Notes under the pieces: generated by a model | Told to the model about the DNA's origin: nothing | Seen by the model: the letters and a program-made list of their open reading frames with translations, nothing else | Databases searched by the model: none | Program-made: the position numbers and the translations under genes | DNA from: Agrocybe praecox | Taxonomy: Eukaryota > Basidiomycota > Agaricomycetes > Agaricales > Agrocybaceae | Assembly: GCA_964017145.1 (NCBI GenBank) | Contig: OZ024849.1 | Coordinates: 3,348,001-3,412,000 of the forward strand | Direction: 5' to 3' | DNA length: 64,000 nt | In this document: piece by piece, positions 1 through 12,100 of the stretch | How the letters are laid out: every line of letters begins with the position of its first letter | Numbering within the stretch: the stretch's first letter is position 1

Positions 1-305
1 GGAGATTTCAACAAACATACACAGATTCACATCTATTTCTAGCGTCACTTAACCCCACAATGATTCCCCGGACCGTCACGGCAAGCGAAATGTTCGGACC
101 CCACATTTCATGTTGCTCCTTTCTAACATCGCACAAGCACATGGCCCACAAGTGATGATGTGTGTGTGAACCTGACAAGTTTATAAAGTCGGAAATGATG
201 ACCCGTGGCGGCATATAAGTATGAAACCGGAGCCAACAATGGTTCTTGTCGCTCCTTCCCCTGTTCTTCGTACCCTCAGACCACAGTCCCACCTACAGTG
301 ACGAA

Positions 306-2675
306 ATGAAGGACCTCAATCCTGCCATGGATTTCAGGAATATCCGAGTATACTGTAAGTAACCCTTTCATTTATGGATAAAGTATTATTTGACCACTCA
401 ATTGTAGGGCTTGCATTTATCGCATACTGGGGAATCGTATTGTTCGGATACGACACGTATGTCTATTTCCTCGACACCTTCGTACTTTTTTGCTGATTTG
501 GGGTTTTATGTAGTGGAGTTGCGTAAGAAACTGGCTCCTTCATCTTGATGCGTGAACACTTACGATGATGCGGCAGTGGTGGAGTTGTCAATTCCCAAGT
601 GTTTCAGTCCCACTTTGGCTTGCATGGCAATACGAAGAAGATAAACGATGTATCGTCCAACGTAGTGTCCGTCCTCCAAGCGGGTGCTTTCTTTGGCGCA
701 CTAGGCAGCGCTCCTATATCATGTATGTCCTGCTCAACCTTTTTGAATCCAGTACGTAGTGATTTGACGTGCCGGAACTACAAGCGAAAATAGGACGCAG
801 GTACACGCTAATAGCTTTCACCGTTGTGTTTACGATCGGTGCAGTTCGTAACTTTTTTCGTTGACTTTTAGTGATCATTGCTAAGAAGAAAACAATTCAA
901 TAGATCCTGACCACGGTTGCGGATAATCTAGCAGAAATTTACGCTGGCCGAGTAATCTCCGGTATCGGGATTGGTGCCATATCAGCTGTTGCACCAGCCT
1001 ATGTGTCTGAGTGCTCACCGAAGGATGTGCGAGGAAGGATAACTGGGTTGTTCCAAATCATGGTCTGTATACACGGCTTCGTATTATGTCATTCACTGAT
1101 GCATTTCATAGGTCGCATTTGGAGTCATGATTTCATACTTTGTGAACTGTAAGTTAACGGGGCACAGTCTTTAGTGTGATTCTTATATTCTGTCTAGTCG
1201 GTGTGAGCGAACACATCAAAGATGGACCCGCTATTTGGAGAATACCGTTTGGAATCCAATTGGTGCCCGCAGGGATCATGTGTATAGGACTTTTCACCGT
1301 TAAGGTAAGTCTATTATAATGACAGCTTACAGGCTCTGCCAGTCCCTGGGTCTAAAGTCTATCCTTAGGAATCTCCCCGGTGGCTTGCATCCGTAGGCAG
1401 AAACGATGAGGCTCTTGCAAACCTTGCATATCTACGACACGATAGTCCCGGCTCTAACGACATTCTTCATGAAATGGCAGAAATAGAAGCTGCCATTACC
1501 GAAGAGCGCGAAGCTCGACAAGGCTTGGGAATCAAGGAAGCATTCTTCGGGAAAGGAAACTTCATCCGCTTTGTGATTGCATTCACTATTTTCTTCCTTC
1601 AACAATGGGCTGGGCAGAATTCAGTAAAGTGAGTACCTGGGCTATACAGAGGCAACATAGGCTGATATGAAATTACCTTCAATTAGCTACTATGCACCCC
1701 AGATCTTCTCCTCGGTGAGACGATATCTCATACCCGGCACGAAGTGTCCTGCTGACTCCACTTTAGATAGGATACACAGGAACAACACCCGCTTTATTGG
1801 CCAGTGGGATCTACGGTACGCTCTTTACTTACGCAATCCATTTTGACTCTTCCTCATCAATCAAACAGGCGTCGTCAAACTGGTCGCAACTGCCTTGTTC
1901 ATTTTCTTCGCCGTTGAGTGGCTGGGACGTAAGATGTCTCTTTTTATCTCCGCAATGGGGATGGGCACGCTGTTCTTCATTCTTGGTGCTATTCTGAAGA
2001 CACACCCTCCTCCTGCTGCCGCTGCGACCCCTCCCCCGCCATCGCAAGCCATGGCTGCAATGCTATATATCTATGTCTGCTTCTATTCGATGGGTTGGGG
2101 TAAGTTGATTTGATTGGAATGATCTCTGTGAAACTTGTAACTTAAGATTCTTTTTCGTAGGACCTCTACCGTGGGTATATGTGTCCGATATCTTCCCAAC
2201 CCGCACGCGTCACTATGGCCTAGCACTTGCCAGCGCCTCTCAATGGCTTTGGAGTAAGAGAAATTTATCGTGCTTTGTTATTTGTTCTGACATGCTTGCA
2301 GATTTCGTCGTATCCAAGGTTACACCGGATATCCATACTGCATTGGGCTATAAGATGTTCTTCATGTTTGCTGCGATCAATATTGGAGGGATGGCAGTCT
2401 TTTCATTGTGCGAATTTTTATATTATTTATATCGTTGCAATGATTGACAATGTGCAGGATAATTCCCGAGACCAAAGGTCGCAGTTTGGAAGAAATGGAC
2501 GTTATATTTGGATCCATTACGCAGGAAGAACGACAAGCTGGAATCGACAAACGCGAAAGAGGTCCGTCAATCGCATATCAAATTCAGGGGGAAACTAATA
2601 TTATTACTCACAGAATTTAATCGCTTCTCGTCCCGTCACTCCTCAAGCGAGAAAGTGGAGGTTGAAAAAGTGTAA
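306..2675 (+). CDS. MFS sugar (hexose-type) transporter
   Basis: This is a plasma-membrane sugar/proton symporter-like protein of the major facilitator superfamily, about 530-550 residues by my splicing. It is split into many exons by short GT-AG introns, for example one after codon 16 and others near 467, 511 and 721. Family signatures appear in order: GYDTGVAGG in TM1, GRRYTL after TM2, PAYVSECSPKDVRGR between TM4 and TM5, KESPRWL at the start of the central loop, QQWAGQNSVNYYAP in TM7 and IPETKGRSLEEMD after the last helix. The start at 306 opens MKDLNPAMDF and splices straight into the first helix; the stop is at 2673-2675. All exon phases join without a forced frameshift, so the gene looks functional. 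Substrate cannot be read from sequence; hexose or quinate are the usual alternatives in this family. Confidence 0.9.
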
Positions 2676-3100
2676 TGTCGCTTCAGAGCATGACTCCTTG
2701 TCTTTTAGCAGTTGTATATTAGTATCACGTTGATGATTTGTACGACCCGCATGATTTGCATTTTGCTACCACCTAATTTTTATTGCTGTCCCTTGTCATA
2801 ATTTTCGTATGTTAGGCTCGATCCCATTGATTTTTCAACCTCAGGTACGATTCAATACAAAAATGATAGCAGACCCTCTTCCTCTTTCTAGTACTGACAT
2901 CTTTAATGGTCTTCAGGAACGGACATGACATGTAGAGCAGCCCTGTTCTCTTTGGGGAACTTTAAGGGGCGTTATGCCGTACTATGCCTTACACAACGCT
3001 AACAAGTATATATTTCACTCGGACATTTAGTGGGCTCGGTTGTTGGATAATAGATAAAAAGGGAGGGAAATAGCATGCATGTCTGCCCACATCCTCTAAG
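2676..3100. other. intergenic spacer
   Basis: This is the 3' region of the sugar transporter and the upstream region of the CFEM gene. An AT-rich GATAAAAAGGGAGG stretch about 50 bases before the CFEM start is a possible core promoter. Nothing else is recognised. Confidence 0.5.
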
Positions 3101-3503
3101 ATGAATTTCAAATCCATCATCGTCAGTTTTGGCTTTCTCGCAGCTGCAAATGCGCAAGCCGGCTCTCTCGTAGATTCTTTGCCCCCATGCGTGAAAACCT
3201 GCGCTCTTCAGATCATTTCATTGTGCAGCAACACGTAAGTGAATAGTCACTCTGCGAGATCATTTGGTTTGAGGTAAAACACTTACTTGTTATTTGGTAG
3301 CACTGTGCCTCTTGCCTGTCTTTGCGCTTCTGCACCTGCATTTAGGACCTGTGTTCTGTCTTCGTGTAGCACGATCCAAGGTTCTGATGCATCGGTGACC
3401 GCTATTTTACACCAATGCAGTATGTGGCCTTATAACCCCAGGCCTGAGTTCATTCCACAGGAAATATGATGCTAACTCCAACTATTTAGCGCTGCAAACA
3501 TGA
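3101..3503 (+). CDS. Small secreted CFEM-domain protein
   Basis: My model has three exons (3101-3234, 3301-3419, 3490-3503) and gives about 88 residues. The N-terminus MNFKSIIVSFGFLAAANAQ is a clear signal peptide. The mature part contains eight cysteines in CFEM spacing: PPC, KTC, SLC, then ACLC, RTC, SSC and a final HQC. CFEM domains are fungal-specific, usually secreted or GPI-anchored, and act in haem/iron binding, adhesion or host interaction. This copy is little more than the domain, with no Ser/Thr-rich stalk or GPI signal visible. The last intron is supported by a perfect GCTAAC branch site 14 bases before its AG; if it is retained, the protein ends at 3489 instead. The function beyond CFEM is inference. 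Confidence 0.75.
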
Positions 3504-6080
3504 TTACTCATAGACATCGTGCACAAGCCAGCTGTTTTTAGCAAATATCTCACTATAAATAAAACATATAAAGTTGCTTGAGCGAACATTTCATCTATGA
3601 TCTTATCCTGCGCTTTATGCCCTACCCAAATTATGGGCGCCGAAAACGGCGTCTCTGTCGGGACTTTCCTATGTTCTGACATCCACGAAGTCAGTGATTG
3701 CATTTACTACTGCTATATGACCATATTTCACAATCGACTCCAAACGAGAACTCCCGATTGCTCTGGAGTAAGGGATAGTCAAGACTTGAATATCCGTGCA
3801 CAAAAACAGACTTAGTGCCTCGGATGGCGCTTGCAAGGCCTCCGTCCAAAGTATTGATATAATGGTTGCTATCCATTTCACCAGAGATTTTCTCGGCCAT
3901 ATCCCACTTCGGCGCAGCGGAACTAAAGTGGATATTGTTTAATGCAGAGGAACTCCGCTCAATGTTTAACCAACACATTACTCTGGTAAGACTTGTTGCC
4001 TCAATGACGTTCATATATTTTTTATGTTCTTGAAGTTCAGACGTGGGCGTGTCTGTCCCGGCCGTGTGCGGCATTTGAAGGAATTAAGGGTGACCAGTCA
4101 GCCCAAAGTCCATAGAAGATGGATTTCGGCAGAATTCCAGAAACTTCGCGTGCCGACGCGGCTTAGGGCCTGAAGAACAACTTTTCTGCTGAGTACGGTA
4201 GCACCCGGATTGGCTCACCCTCCTTTTACCTGTCTCTATTTCTGTCCCTACTCCCAGTGTACATACAAACTTAACTCGTATAGGACCTGGTTAAATATGG
4301 CAAACACGACAGTTCGTGCTCAAGGTCATTGATTTCCCCTTCAAGCCGACAGTAGTACTGGAAAATATCTTCTTCGGTTGCGAGCAAAAGTGCACGGATG
4401 AGTGCTTGACGCTCAGATGGAACAGGCATTGTAGATGGAATTATAAAATTTGGTGGGCACAGGCAACACGATGGCGGTAAATAAGAAAATTGGGTCTTAC
4501 ATACCCCACTTTTCTGAAGACGTCGGAGGTGGGGGTTTCACAATCGGGGCTCCAACCTTTTGATTGACTTTTCGGAAATTGAAAGAAAAGTTGACCAGTA
4601 AGTTGGGCTGAAAGTTGTGAAATTTCGGCTACTTTGAAACACCCTATTAATTATCAATTAATTGTGTAAAATTGAGTCGAGGCAGAGCCCAACTCCGCGT
4701 CAAAAAAAAGAGAAAAAAAAGAAAAGAGGTTCAGCGAAACTAAAAACCGGCCTCAGCAAGTGGCGAACTCCTTACTTACAAAAAGCTTCGATAGATGCAA
4801 GCTTCAAGCAACATTCCAAATACACCAACAAGTCTTCTTGACACATCCGGTTGCCGTTACCGCGTCGGATGATACGTTTCGCTAGATTAACATGGTGGGG
4901 AGTTATTGCAGATATCCCAACATATTTTTCTTCTCGGTACCCAAATACTGTTCATTGAAAACTCAAGCCGTGCAATAGTATAAGAAGAATACCTTATTTC
5001 AAACAGCTATCCACCTTGGCCAATCAGGTAAGGATGGCCCAGCGGAGTTGGATGTATTGGCAAATGCCGAAAGACGCTGAGTCTTCTACAGCGGGATTCC
5101 CTGTCACGTCGCGCCAAAGAAGCAGTTCTTCCAACAAATGAGCGTGGGATTGTATATCAAATACTTTGGGCAAACTGGGTTTCAGACCTTCAGGATTTGA
5201 TTGACGCCACACATCAGTCCTTGAAATTGACCGTCTTCCGAGTCACCACTGTTCTCACCCACTAATCCAATAACCGCTCCACAGACAGCGCCAAACTCCG
5301 GAGCCAACTGGCATCGATCGTATTTGCGGTGTTTATAAACGAGAATATTTGTACAAAAATTTGGGGTTTTTTATTGGCGTAATTCCTTTGATCGTACTTC
5401 CTAAGTTATATTCCTATACCAGTAACCACCGGCGTGAAACCAGACGCCATGATGCGAGTGCCAATCTTTTAGGCTCTGGATATCGATGAATACTATTTTC
5501 TACTAATCACAGCTTCTGTAGCTAAGTATGATATTTTTGGTGCTATAAGTGTATCCACATGGGCATGGTCCTTGCAGCTAGCAGTTCGACAGTCCCCAAG
5601 AAATGCAGCTGTGGTACTACATTACATCCTTAGTACCTGTGGTTAGAACCCTTCCAGGACGGTACCATTTACGATCCTTTCAGGATGGGGACTTGGTGAT
5701 GAAAGTAAACCTTTCAAGATGAAGATAGGCTGTATCATGGGCGCTATATGTTTTGGTGCCACTGTGGTCTTGATAGCTACACGACTATGTTCCCTTGCTG
5801 TTCCCTCAAAGTTCTAGCCCTTATTTCTCTTGGAGGATGTGGTTACTGGTAGAAATTTGAAATTAGACCCGTTTTACTCCTTACGGATTTTTCGCTTTTA
5901 CTATTTATAACTTCCTTAAAGGCAGTCCCTTTTAATTTAAACCCCTTTCGTTGTTGCCATACACAGCTTTGATTATATAATTAGTATTACGGCCCAAAAT
6001 TTACCACTGCGGCACAGTCGGGACTCGGCCTAGACATTTTTAAAGCAGCAACGAACAACACCAAACGATGACCTTAATCT
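3504..6080. other. Long region without a convincing gene
   Basis: No gene could be assigned. The best candidates are two minus-strand open stretches. One is 4074-3691 (127 codons, containing ALNNIHFSSAAPKWDMAE), which reads like a conserved exon but has no family I recognise. The other is 5330-5024, containing LPKVFDIQSHAHLLEEL. Around 4700-4730 there is a purine-rich A/G run. TTAATTATCAATTAATT near 4645-4665 is a small AT palindrome. The region may hold remnants of an unidentified gene. Confidence 0.3.
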
Positions 6081-7925
6081 ATGCCCCCCTGCAAAGGACA
6101 CAGAAAATCAAGGAACGGGTGTCAGGTGTGTAAGAAGCGAAGAATAAAGGTGAGTTGGTATTTTCATCCTTCTAACTTATCCACTTACATATTTCAGTGC
6201 GACGAAACTCGCCCAGTATGCAAGAACTGTTCCCGCCATGGGTCGAGTTGCATTTATGACAATTCCATTCAAGTCCATCCATCCGCAGACCCATCATCCA
6301 GTTCCTTAAGTGTGCCATCAACTGGGACAAACTGCCAAACATGCGGTTTGACCCACACTCACCAAACGCGCTTCCCGTGGCCTACCGACTTTCCAGGTGC
6401 CCTGCCAGCGTGCACGATCCCAGGTTTACTACGAAAAACCACCTTTAACTCGCCTTCTTCCATCCTTCCTCCTTCTGCATTCAGTCTTTCGACTATAGAC
6501 CTTTCTCTTTTGCACCACTTCACAATATCCACATCTCAAACATTCTCTCCCTTGGCTGAAATCAAGGACCTTTGGTCCCGTGTCGTGCCTGGCCCAGAGA
6601 TAGGCGCGCGTTGGAATTTTGTCCTACATGCATGTTTAGCCGTGGCTGGCGCCCATCTCAACTCGTCCAACCCAAATTTTGAAGGACTTGCAATGGCAGA
6701 GCATCATTATAAAGCTGCTATCACCTTGATGAAAGAGCAAACACGTCAGATCAACGAAGGAAATTGTCATGCATTATTCGTGGCCGCCAGCGCATGCAAC
6801 GTATTCCTGCTTGCCCGACGACTTCAGCAATCGCCGTCTTCGTCCCAATCTGTGGTTGCGCGCTGTTCGGAAGCTCCCAGTACTGAATTGGATGTATCAT
6901 GGACCCTTCTGATACGAGGAACGTTTGGTATCTTGCAGCAATCGTGGCCGTGGATATTGAAAGGTCCCGTCGCACCGCTTGTGCGGCCCTATCCCGTACC
7001 ATCCATGACGGCAACAAGAAAACTTACGAAGAACACTGACGAAATGATGAAGAAGATGAACAGTCTGGCGGCAGAATGGGGGTTCGGTTTGGACGGTGAA
7101 GAGGAAGAATTGGGTGATGTGGAAACTGCTACGGCTTATTTCGTCGCTGTGTGGAATCTGCGGAGGATATGGGTCGTTTTGGAATATTGCCTGGGTGCTT
7201 CGCATTGTAAAGTCGATTCGCCGGCGACCGCTACAATTGACGACGAGTATGAATCGGACAGTCATTCTGAACGCGAATTTCCACGCAGAAAACGCAGGGA
7301 ATTATGTCGTCCAGATTCTCTCAGCTCCTCCATATTTCAATTCGTCATACGTACCCTTCCTCGATTTTGGGAATGTCTGGAAAAGAAACGACCGAGGGCA
7401 TTGATTATCTATGCTTACTTTGCCGTATGCTGGGAAGCGCTGAATTATGGGTCCAGTTCTGGCGAGACGTTAGCGGATGTATTGGGATATAAGAAACATT
7501 CGCGGTCTTTGCACGCAGAGGACAATGACATGTGGTGGGCGAAAGGCCGGGCTGAAATGGATTTACAAGTCATCGAAGGAGAACTGTTACGACTCGACTC
7601 TTCCGGTGCGCTATGGAAAGAGTGGATGGACGGCGCTCGTAGATGTCATGATGGATTGAAGCGCGGATGGTGGTTCGATAAACAAGTTGCCTCGATCGAC
7701 CTTTTCGAAAACTCCAATACAGGCCGTCAGTCACGGACACCAAGTCAAGAAGACGACTACCAAGTACCACCTGAGGTTATCAGTGAACCCTTTGGTCCTG
7801 CTTTTGACCTGGGCTTTAACGAAGGGTGGATCAGCGATATCCAAGGGTCCAGTTTGAATTTTGGAATGGACATGGAATCGGTGATGTCGTTAAATGGACC
7901 AGGATTTTTCTGGGATGGAACGTAG
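6081..7925 (+). CDS. Zn2Cys6 fungal transcription factor
   Basis: This is a nuclear binuclear-zinc-cluster DNA-binding regulator. The cluster near the N-terminus reads GCQVCKKRRIK followed by CDETRPVCKNCSRHGSSC, giving the six required cysteines. These halves are separated by a 48-base intron (6150-6197, donor GTGAGT, branch CTAAC, acceptor CAG). The intron has no stop and keeps frame, so an unspliced reading adds 16 residues that break the cysteine spacing. Spliced length is about 598 residues. The rest has the helical middle region typical of fungal-specific regulators, with a conserved FWECLEKKRPRALIIYAY block and a C-terminal WKEWMDGARRCHDGLKRGWW block. Both blocks are shared with the regulators at 31960-33789 and 39943-41878, so this is a paralogue family. 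The target genes are unknown. Confidence 0.88.
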   Translation: MPPCKGHRKSRNGCQVCKKRRIKVSWYFHPSNLSTYIFQCDETRPVCKNCSRHGSSCIYDNSIQVHPSADPSSSSLSVPSTGTNCQTCGLTHTHQTRFPWPTDFPGALPACTIPGLLRKTTFNSPSSILPPSAFSLSTIDLSLLHHFTISTSQTFSPLAEIKDLWSRVVPGPEIGARWNFVLHACLAVAGAHLNSSNPNFEGLAMAEHHYKAAITLMKEQTRQINEGNCHALFVAASACNVFLLARRLQQSPSSSQSVVARCSEAPSTELDVSWTLLIRGTFGILQQSWPWILKGPVAPLVRPYPVPSMTATRKLTKNTDEMMKKMNSLAAEWGFGLDGEEEELGDVETATAYFVAVWNLRRIWVVLEYCLGASHCKVDSPATATIDDEYESDSHSEREFPRRKRRELCRPDSLSSSIFQFVIRTLPRFWECLEKKRPRALIIYAYFAVCWEALNYGSSSGETLADVLGYKKHSRSLHAEDNDMWWAKGRAEMDLQVIEGELLRLDSSGALWKEWMDGARRCHDGLKRGWWFDKQVASIDLFENSNTGRQSRTPSQEDDYQVPPEVISEPFGPAFDLGFNEGWISDIQGSSLNFGMDMESVMSLNGPGFFWDGT

Positions 7926-8933
7926 GAAAGAGCTGAAGCTGCATGCATGTATCTATGCGATTGACTCCAGTGGTTTTACCAATGATCGCACCCAGTCAGC
8001 AGCCAACAGAGGGTTACGATGTTAAACCCCGATACAATCCCAGCAATAATATATACCTTTTACTACTCCGAGTCCTTAAGCGCCCGTTATTATTTTCGCG
8101 TATTATTTTCTCCCCCGAGCTATCTGAATGGGTCAAACTGGAGCCTAGTAGTTCCTGTTCATGGCCATGGATACAACCCATCAGGGGAGAGATAAATCCG
8201 GGGAAGGTGAAACTTTATTATCTAGTTATTATTTTCCCTCTTTCTTGCCTCGTACCTCAATGTGCTTGATAAATGAGATACGCGCCCAGCGGACACGCAG
8301 GACGGCAGTTGCGGTCGATTGAAGGCAAGGTGTATTCGGCTATACGCGTCATGCTGATACAGGTGAACAGATCTAATCCAATCTATACTTACAACGGATC
8401 GAACAGTTGGTCCCGCGGCGGCGCACAAATGGTTTGACTGATGATAGATGTGCGAACGGAATCCATGTCTGTGGCATGGCAGTTGCAACGCGTGAGTATA
8501 TGCATTACCCCACCTAAGACAGGGTGAAGTTCCTGAGTCAGACCTCTGTTAGGTACTATTTATGTGACGGGAATAACCTACCTAAGCTAGGCTTCTTTAT
8601 TTTACGTATTCATACCTTCTCATCACTTTCCAACTCTGCGGTCTGCACTTCTCCTTGCTTATCTAGATTAATTTATCTCTTAATTGTGCCAGATTCGGAT
8701 CTGTGGCTTGCCACTTGACATAGTCCTTAAACCTTGGAACTTTGGACCAACTTCTGACATCGTAAACCTGCTCACTGCATTTTATAAACTGCTGGATGAG
8801 CGTCTATCAACTGCTACGCAATGATTAAATACTTCTCAGATCATAGCCTCTTCATATCTGTACTACTGACTGGCCGAACTACGCGGATGTCTACTTTCCA
8901 GGATCGGTACCGGCCAAATCTCGGGCATTTTCG
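7926..8933. other. Intergenic, no gene seen
   Basis: This stretch lies between the transcription factor and the minisatellite. It holds only short overlapping open frames with no recognisable family. It probably includes the 5' end of the KDZ element, but no terminal inverted repeat could be identified by eye. Confidence 0.4.
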
Positions 8934-9053
8934 CTCTCGGGCGTTAACCAACACTCTCGGGCGTTGACCGCTACTCTCGGGCGTTGACCACCACTCTCGG
9001 GCATTGACCACCACTCTCGGGCGTTGACCGCTACTCTCGGGCGTTGACCACCA
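8934..9053 (+). repeat. 20-bp minisatellite, six head-to-tail copies
   Basis: There are six consecutive 20-base units with consensus CTCTCGGGCGTTGACCACCA. They differ at a few sites: CGCTA or AACA at the end, GCATT for GCGTT in one unit, TTAACC in the first. There are no spacers, so this is not CRISPR-like. A degenerate half unit precedes the array at 8918-8933. It ends about 100 bases before the KDZ transposase start and may be a subterminal binding array or promoter element of that transposon. Confidence 0.9.
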
Positions 9054-9154
9054 GGCTACTTGCCCAATGACGACCGATTATCACAAGTAACCGATACTCT
9101 GCATCATTGTATTAATTTACTTTTGTCTACTCATTCCTGAGAAACTTTTCCAAA

Positions 9155-12100
9155 ATGCCGAAAGACCTATCTCAAGCTCGAGCGAAGCAACCATATACTG
9201 CTATTGGGAAAGCTTTCTCGGGAATTGGGAAGATTTTTGTCAGCCCAACGAAAAAACGCGACTCGAAGAAAAAGAATCTCGTGTCTCCAGTAGGACATAA
9301 AGAACGCCAACAAGGACTAAGAGATCGCCTCAATGATCTTCTGGGAGAAGGGAGCACAAAACAGTCGACAAGCAACGATCAGGAACCTATGGTGATAGAA
9401 GACGTACCGATGGATATCTCTCCTGAGGGAAATGAAACCGAAACAGCAGCCAACGGCACCATTCAGATAGAGGAGGGTACAACAGAAGGTAATGATCAGG
9501 GTGATACTCTGCAAGAAGAATCGGATCCTGGAGATAGGACAATACCTTCCAAAAAGCCAAAACGAATAGAACCAAATAGTGAACAGACGCTCCTTTATGA
9601 TAAATGGATGGCTGTTCTTTCAGAGCTCGTGGACCCCCTGATCTCTTATGTCGAGTCAACCATTGGCATACCTGTTCCACCTTTAAGGTTAAATGACGAT
9701 GATGAATTGAAAGGCTCTTGTCGTGATGTCAAAAAATGCGAATACAAAAGGCATAAGGTGCTATGCCTATTCTTCGATCGTAAACAGATAACCATTACTC
9801 TTACAAAAGCTCATACTAACTATTGTCATAGATTTCAAGGAAATAACGGTGATATCCTGTCAATGCCAAGGGTTTCTACCGACCCTTGTCATCAATGGCT
9901 TATTTCCAACGTCACCTCACCGACCTCGTATGGCCCTCTCTATTGACCTACTGGATTTTTATAATGCCTTGTTTGAACGTTCGTGTGAAGCGGTGAACGC
10001 CATGGCTAATGCATTGAATACTTCATATAACAAAAGAGGTTATGTTCTTTTGGATACCAAGGTATGATTACTTATACGTTAAGATACTTATCTGAACTAC
10101 TGTTTCTTTTATAGGGAAATCCTGTTGACGATGGTTTTCGAAGAGGATTGGGATATGCCATCCAGTGGTACGATGGGCTACTCAAACAAGTTCGAACATC
10201 AATACGAGAGGCTATAAATTGTCTGGAGGATGAGGTTATACCTGCAGAAGAGGCTATCTTTGAATCATCGACGCGTCCAACCCCAACGTCAACTCCTAAG
10301 TCATCGAGTTCATCTACGAAGGAGAATAACTCAGAATTTTCGAATAACAAGCAAGGAAGAGAATGTGTAGATATCTTGCAAGAACGATGTCCTGCATGTT
10401 TCGGAGGTGTAAAATTTGGAAGGTCTTGGGACGAGTGAGTTTTCACCTACACTCTCGAAAGTTAGGTACTAATCATGAACGAGAAGAGGGGGTGATATAC
10501 ATATAGCAATTGACGGAAACTTCAACCACCGACATCTCAAATCAGCAGGGAATTGTCCTCCCTTCTATTCGCCTGATTACTTCCTTTCCAAAGAGGAAGT
10601 GGACGCCGTAGGAGATCACATAGATACTGTGAGGAAGAAAAGGCCTAATAAAAAGAGATCGAAGTCAAAAAAAACACCCGACGTTCCTGATGAAGCTATC
10701 GATGAATGTGAAAATGGTCACACTGCGGGAAATGGAGCGAATGTCAAAACTAACATGGCAAAGTTTGATGCAGGTGGCTTGATGGCAGCCTGCTGTCGAC
10801 ATGACATTCCTCTTCTACTGGCTAATATAGATACACCTGGAGAGCAGCAGAAGTATGCTGTAGCGCTAATCCAGCATATTTTTACTCTCATTCCAGAAAA
10901 TGCAAATGTAGTGATACTTTATGATGTTGGTTGTGTGCTAGACCGTAGTTTAAAGCTGGTAGGTATACGTTATTCTTCTTTTTTGACCATTTTTAATATT
11001 TACATCACGGTCAGTACGACATTATGCCTTTCGATATCTATGAACGATGCATGTTTGCAACGAGTGCGATGCACTCTTACGCTCATCAATGGGCCTGTCA
11101 ACTTGCGTATAATCCTAGGCTTATCATAGGATTGGGCCTATCAGACGGTGAAGGTGTGGAAAGAACCTGGGCACGTCTTTGCAAATTGATTGGAATTACG
11201 AGATACTGTGCAGTAAGTCCTCTATCAACAATTTCTTGAAGCTACCTGACGCAATCAGTAGAAGTTAAAGAGAATCTGGCTTCTTGATAGACATGCCTTT
11301 CTTATAGGCTCTGAATTACGAGACGATCTTGGAAAATGGATCAAACGAAAATTTGAGAAGGGTGTCACTGTTCAAGAAAATGAGGCACGTAAAATACTAA
11401 AGGAGTGCGGCATTCCAATATCAGATCTCAGAGAGCAATGGGAGCTTCAAAAAGCCAGTCAACTATCCATAAAAGCCCGTATGTTGTTTCTTTTGTTTCA
11501 TTTGATGGGCGCTCAATAAGCGCTTATCACATGAGATTCATGAACTACCATTTACTGATTTATCTCACAGACGCACCTGCTAAATTGAAGAAGGATATTG
11601 ACGCCCTTCTCAACCTACAGTCTGACCTGGAGAATCTTGAACGTACCATCAAAACCGCTTTAGGCTCAAGAATTCATCGTACACAAGACACCGAAATAGA
11701 AAAACAATATGAAAGGACAAAACTAGAGGCGGATAAGCTTTACTCATCATTAGAAATCCCAGAGCTGCCCGAGCTGGATGGAATAGATCCTGAGTTCATA
11801 AAACTGCTTTTATTAGCACGTACGCTCAAAATCAATATCAGAAAACGCGCCATCGGAAATTTCTTTGAATGGGATAAACTTGATAGAGCATCCGGTGGTA
11901 AGGACATAGCACTGGGTAAGTTCTATCAAGGCTCTCTATACAAAATTTTAACCTGATATCTTTCTACTAGGGACAAGTCTCCATCAAATCACAAGAAAGG
12001 CTATCCAGAACCGAACTGGGCCTCTTATGACCTCTATCAAAAAATTCAATTCATATTGTGTCCAACTATCAAAGCTATACGATTCTTCCTGGTCTATTCC

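Noticed and set aside
6150..6197. Reading the regulator at 6081 straight through as one exon of 614 codons
   Set aside because: The 48 bases have donor, branch site and acceptor, and translation through them would split the zinc cluster. Paralogues have an intron at the same codon.
8934..9053. Direct repeats as a possible CRISPR array
   Set aside because: The units are contiguous without spacers and the genome is fungal. It is a minisatellite.
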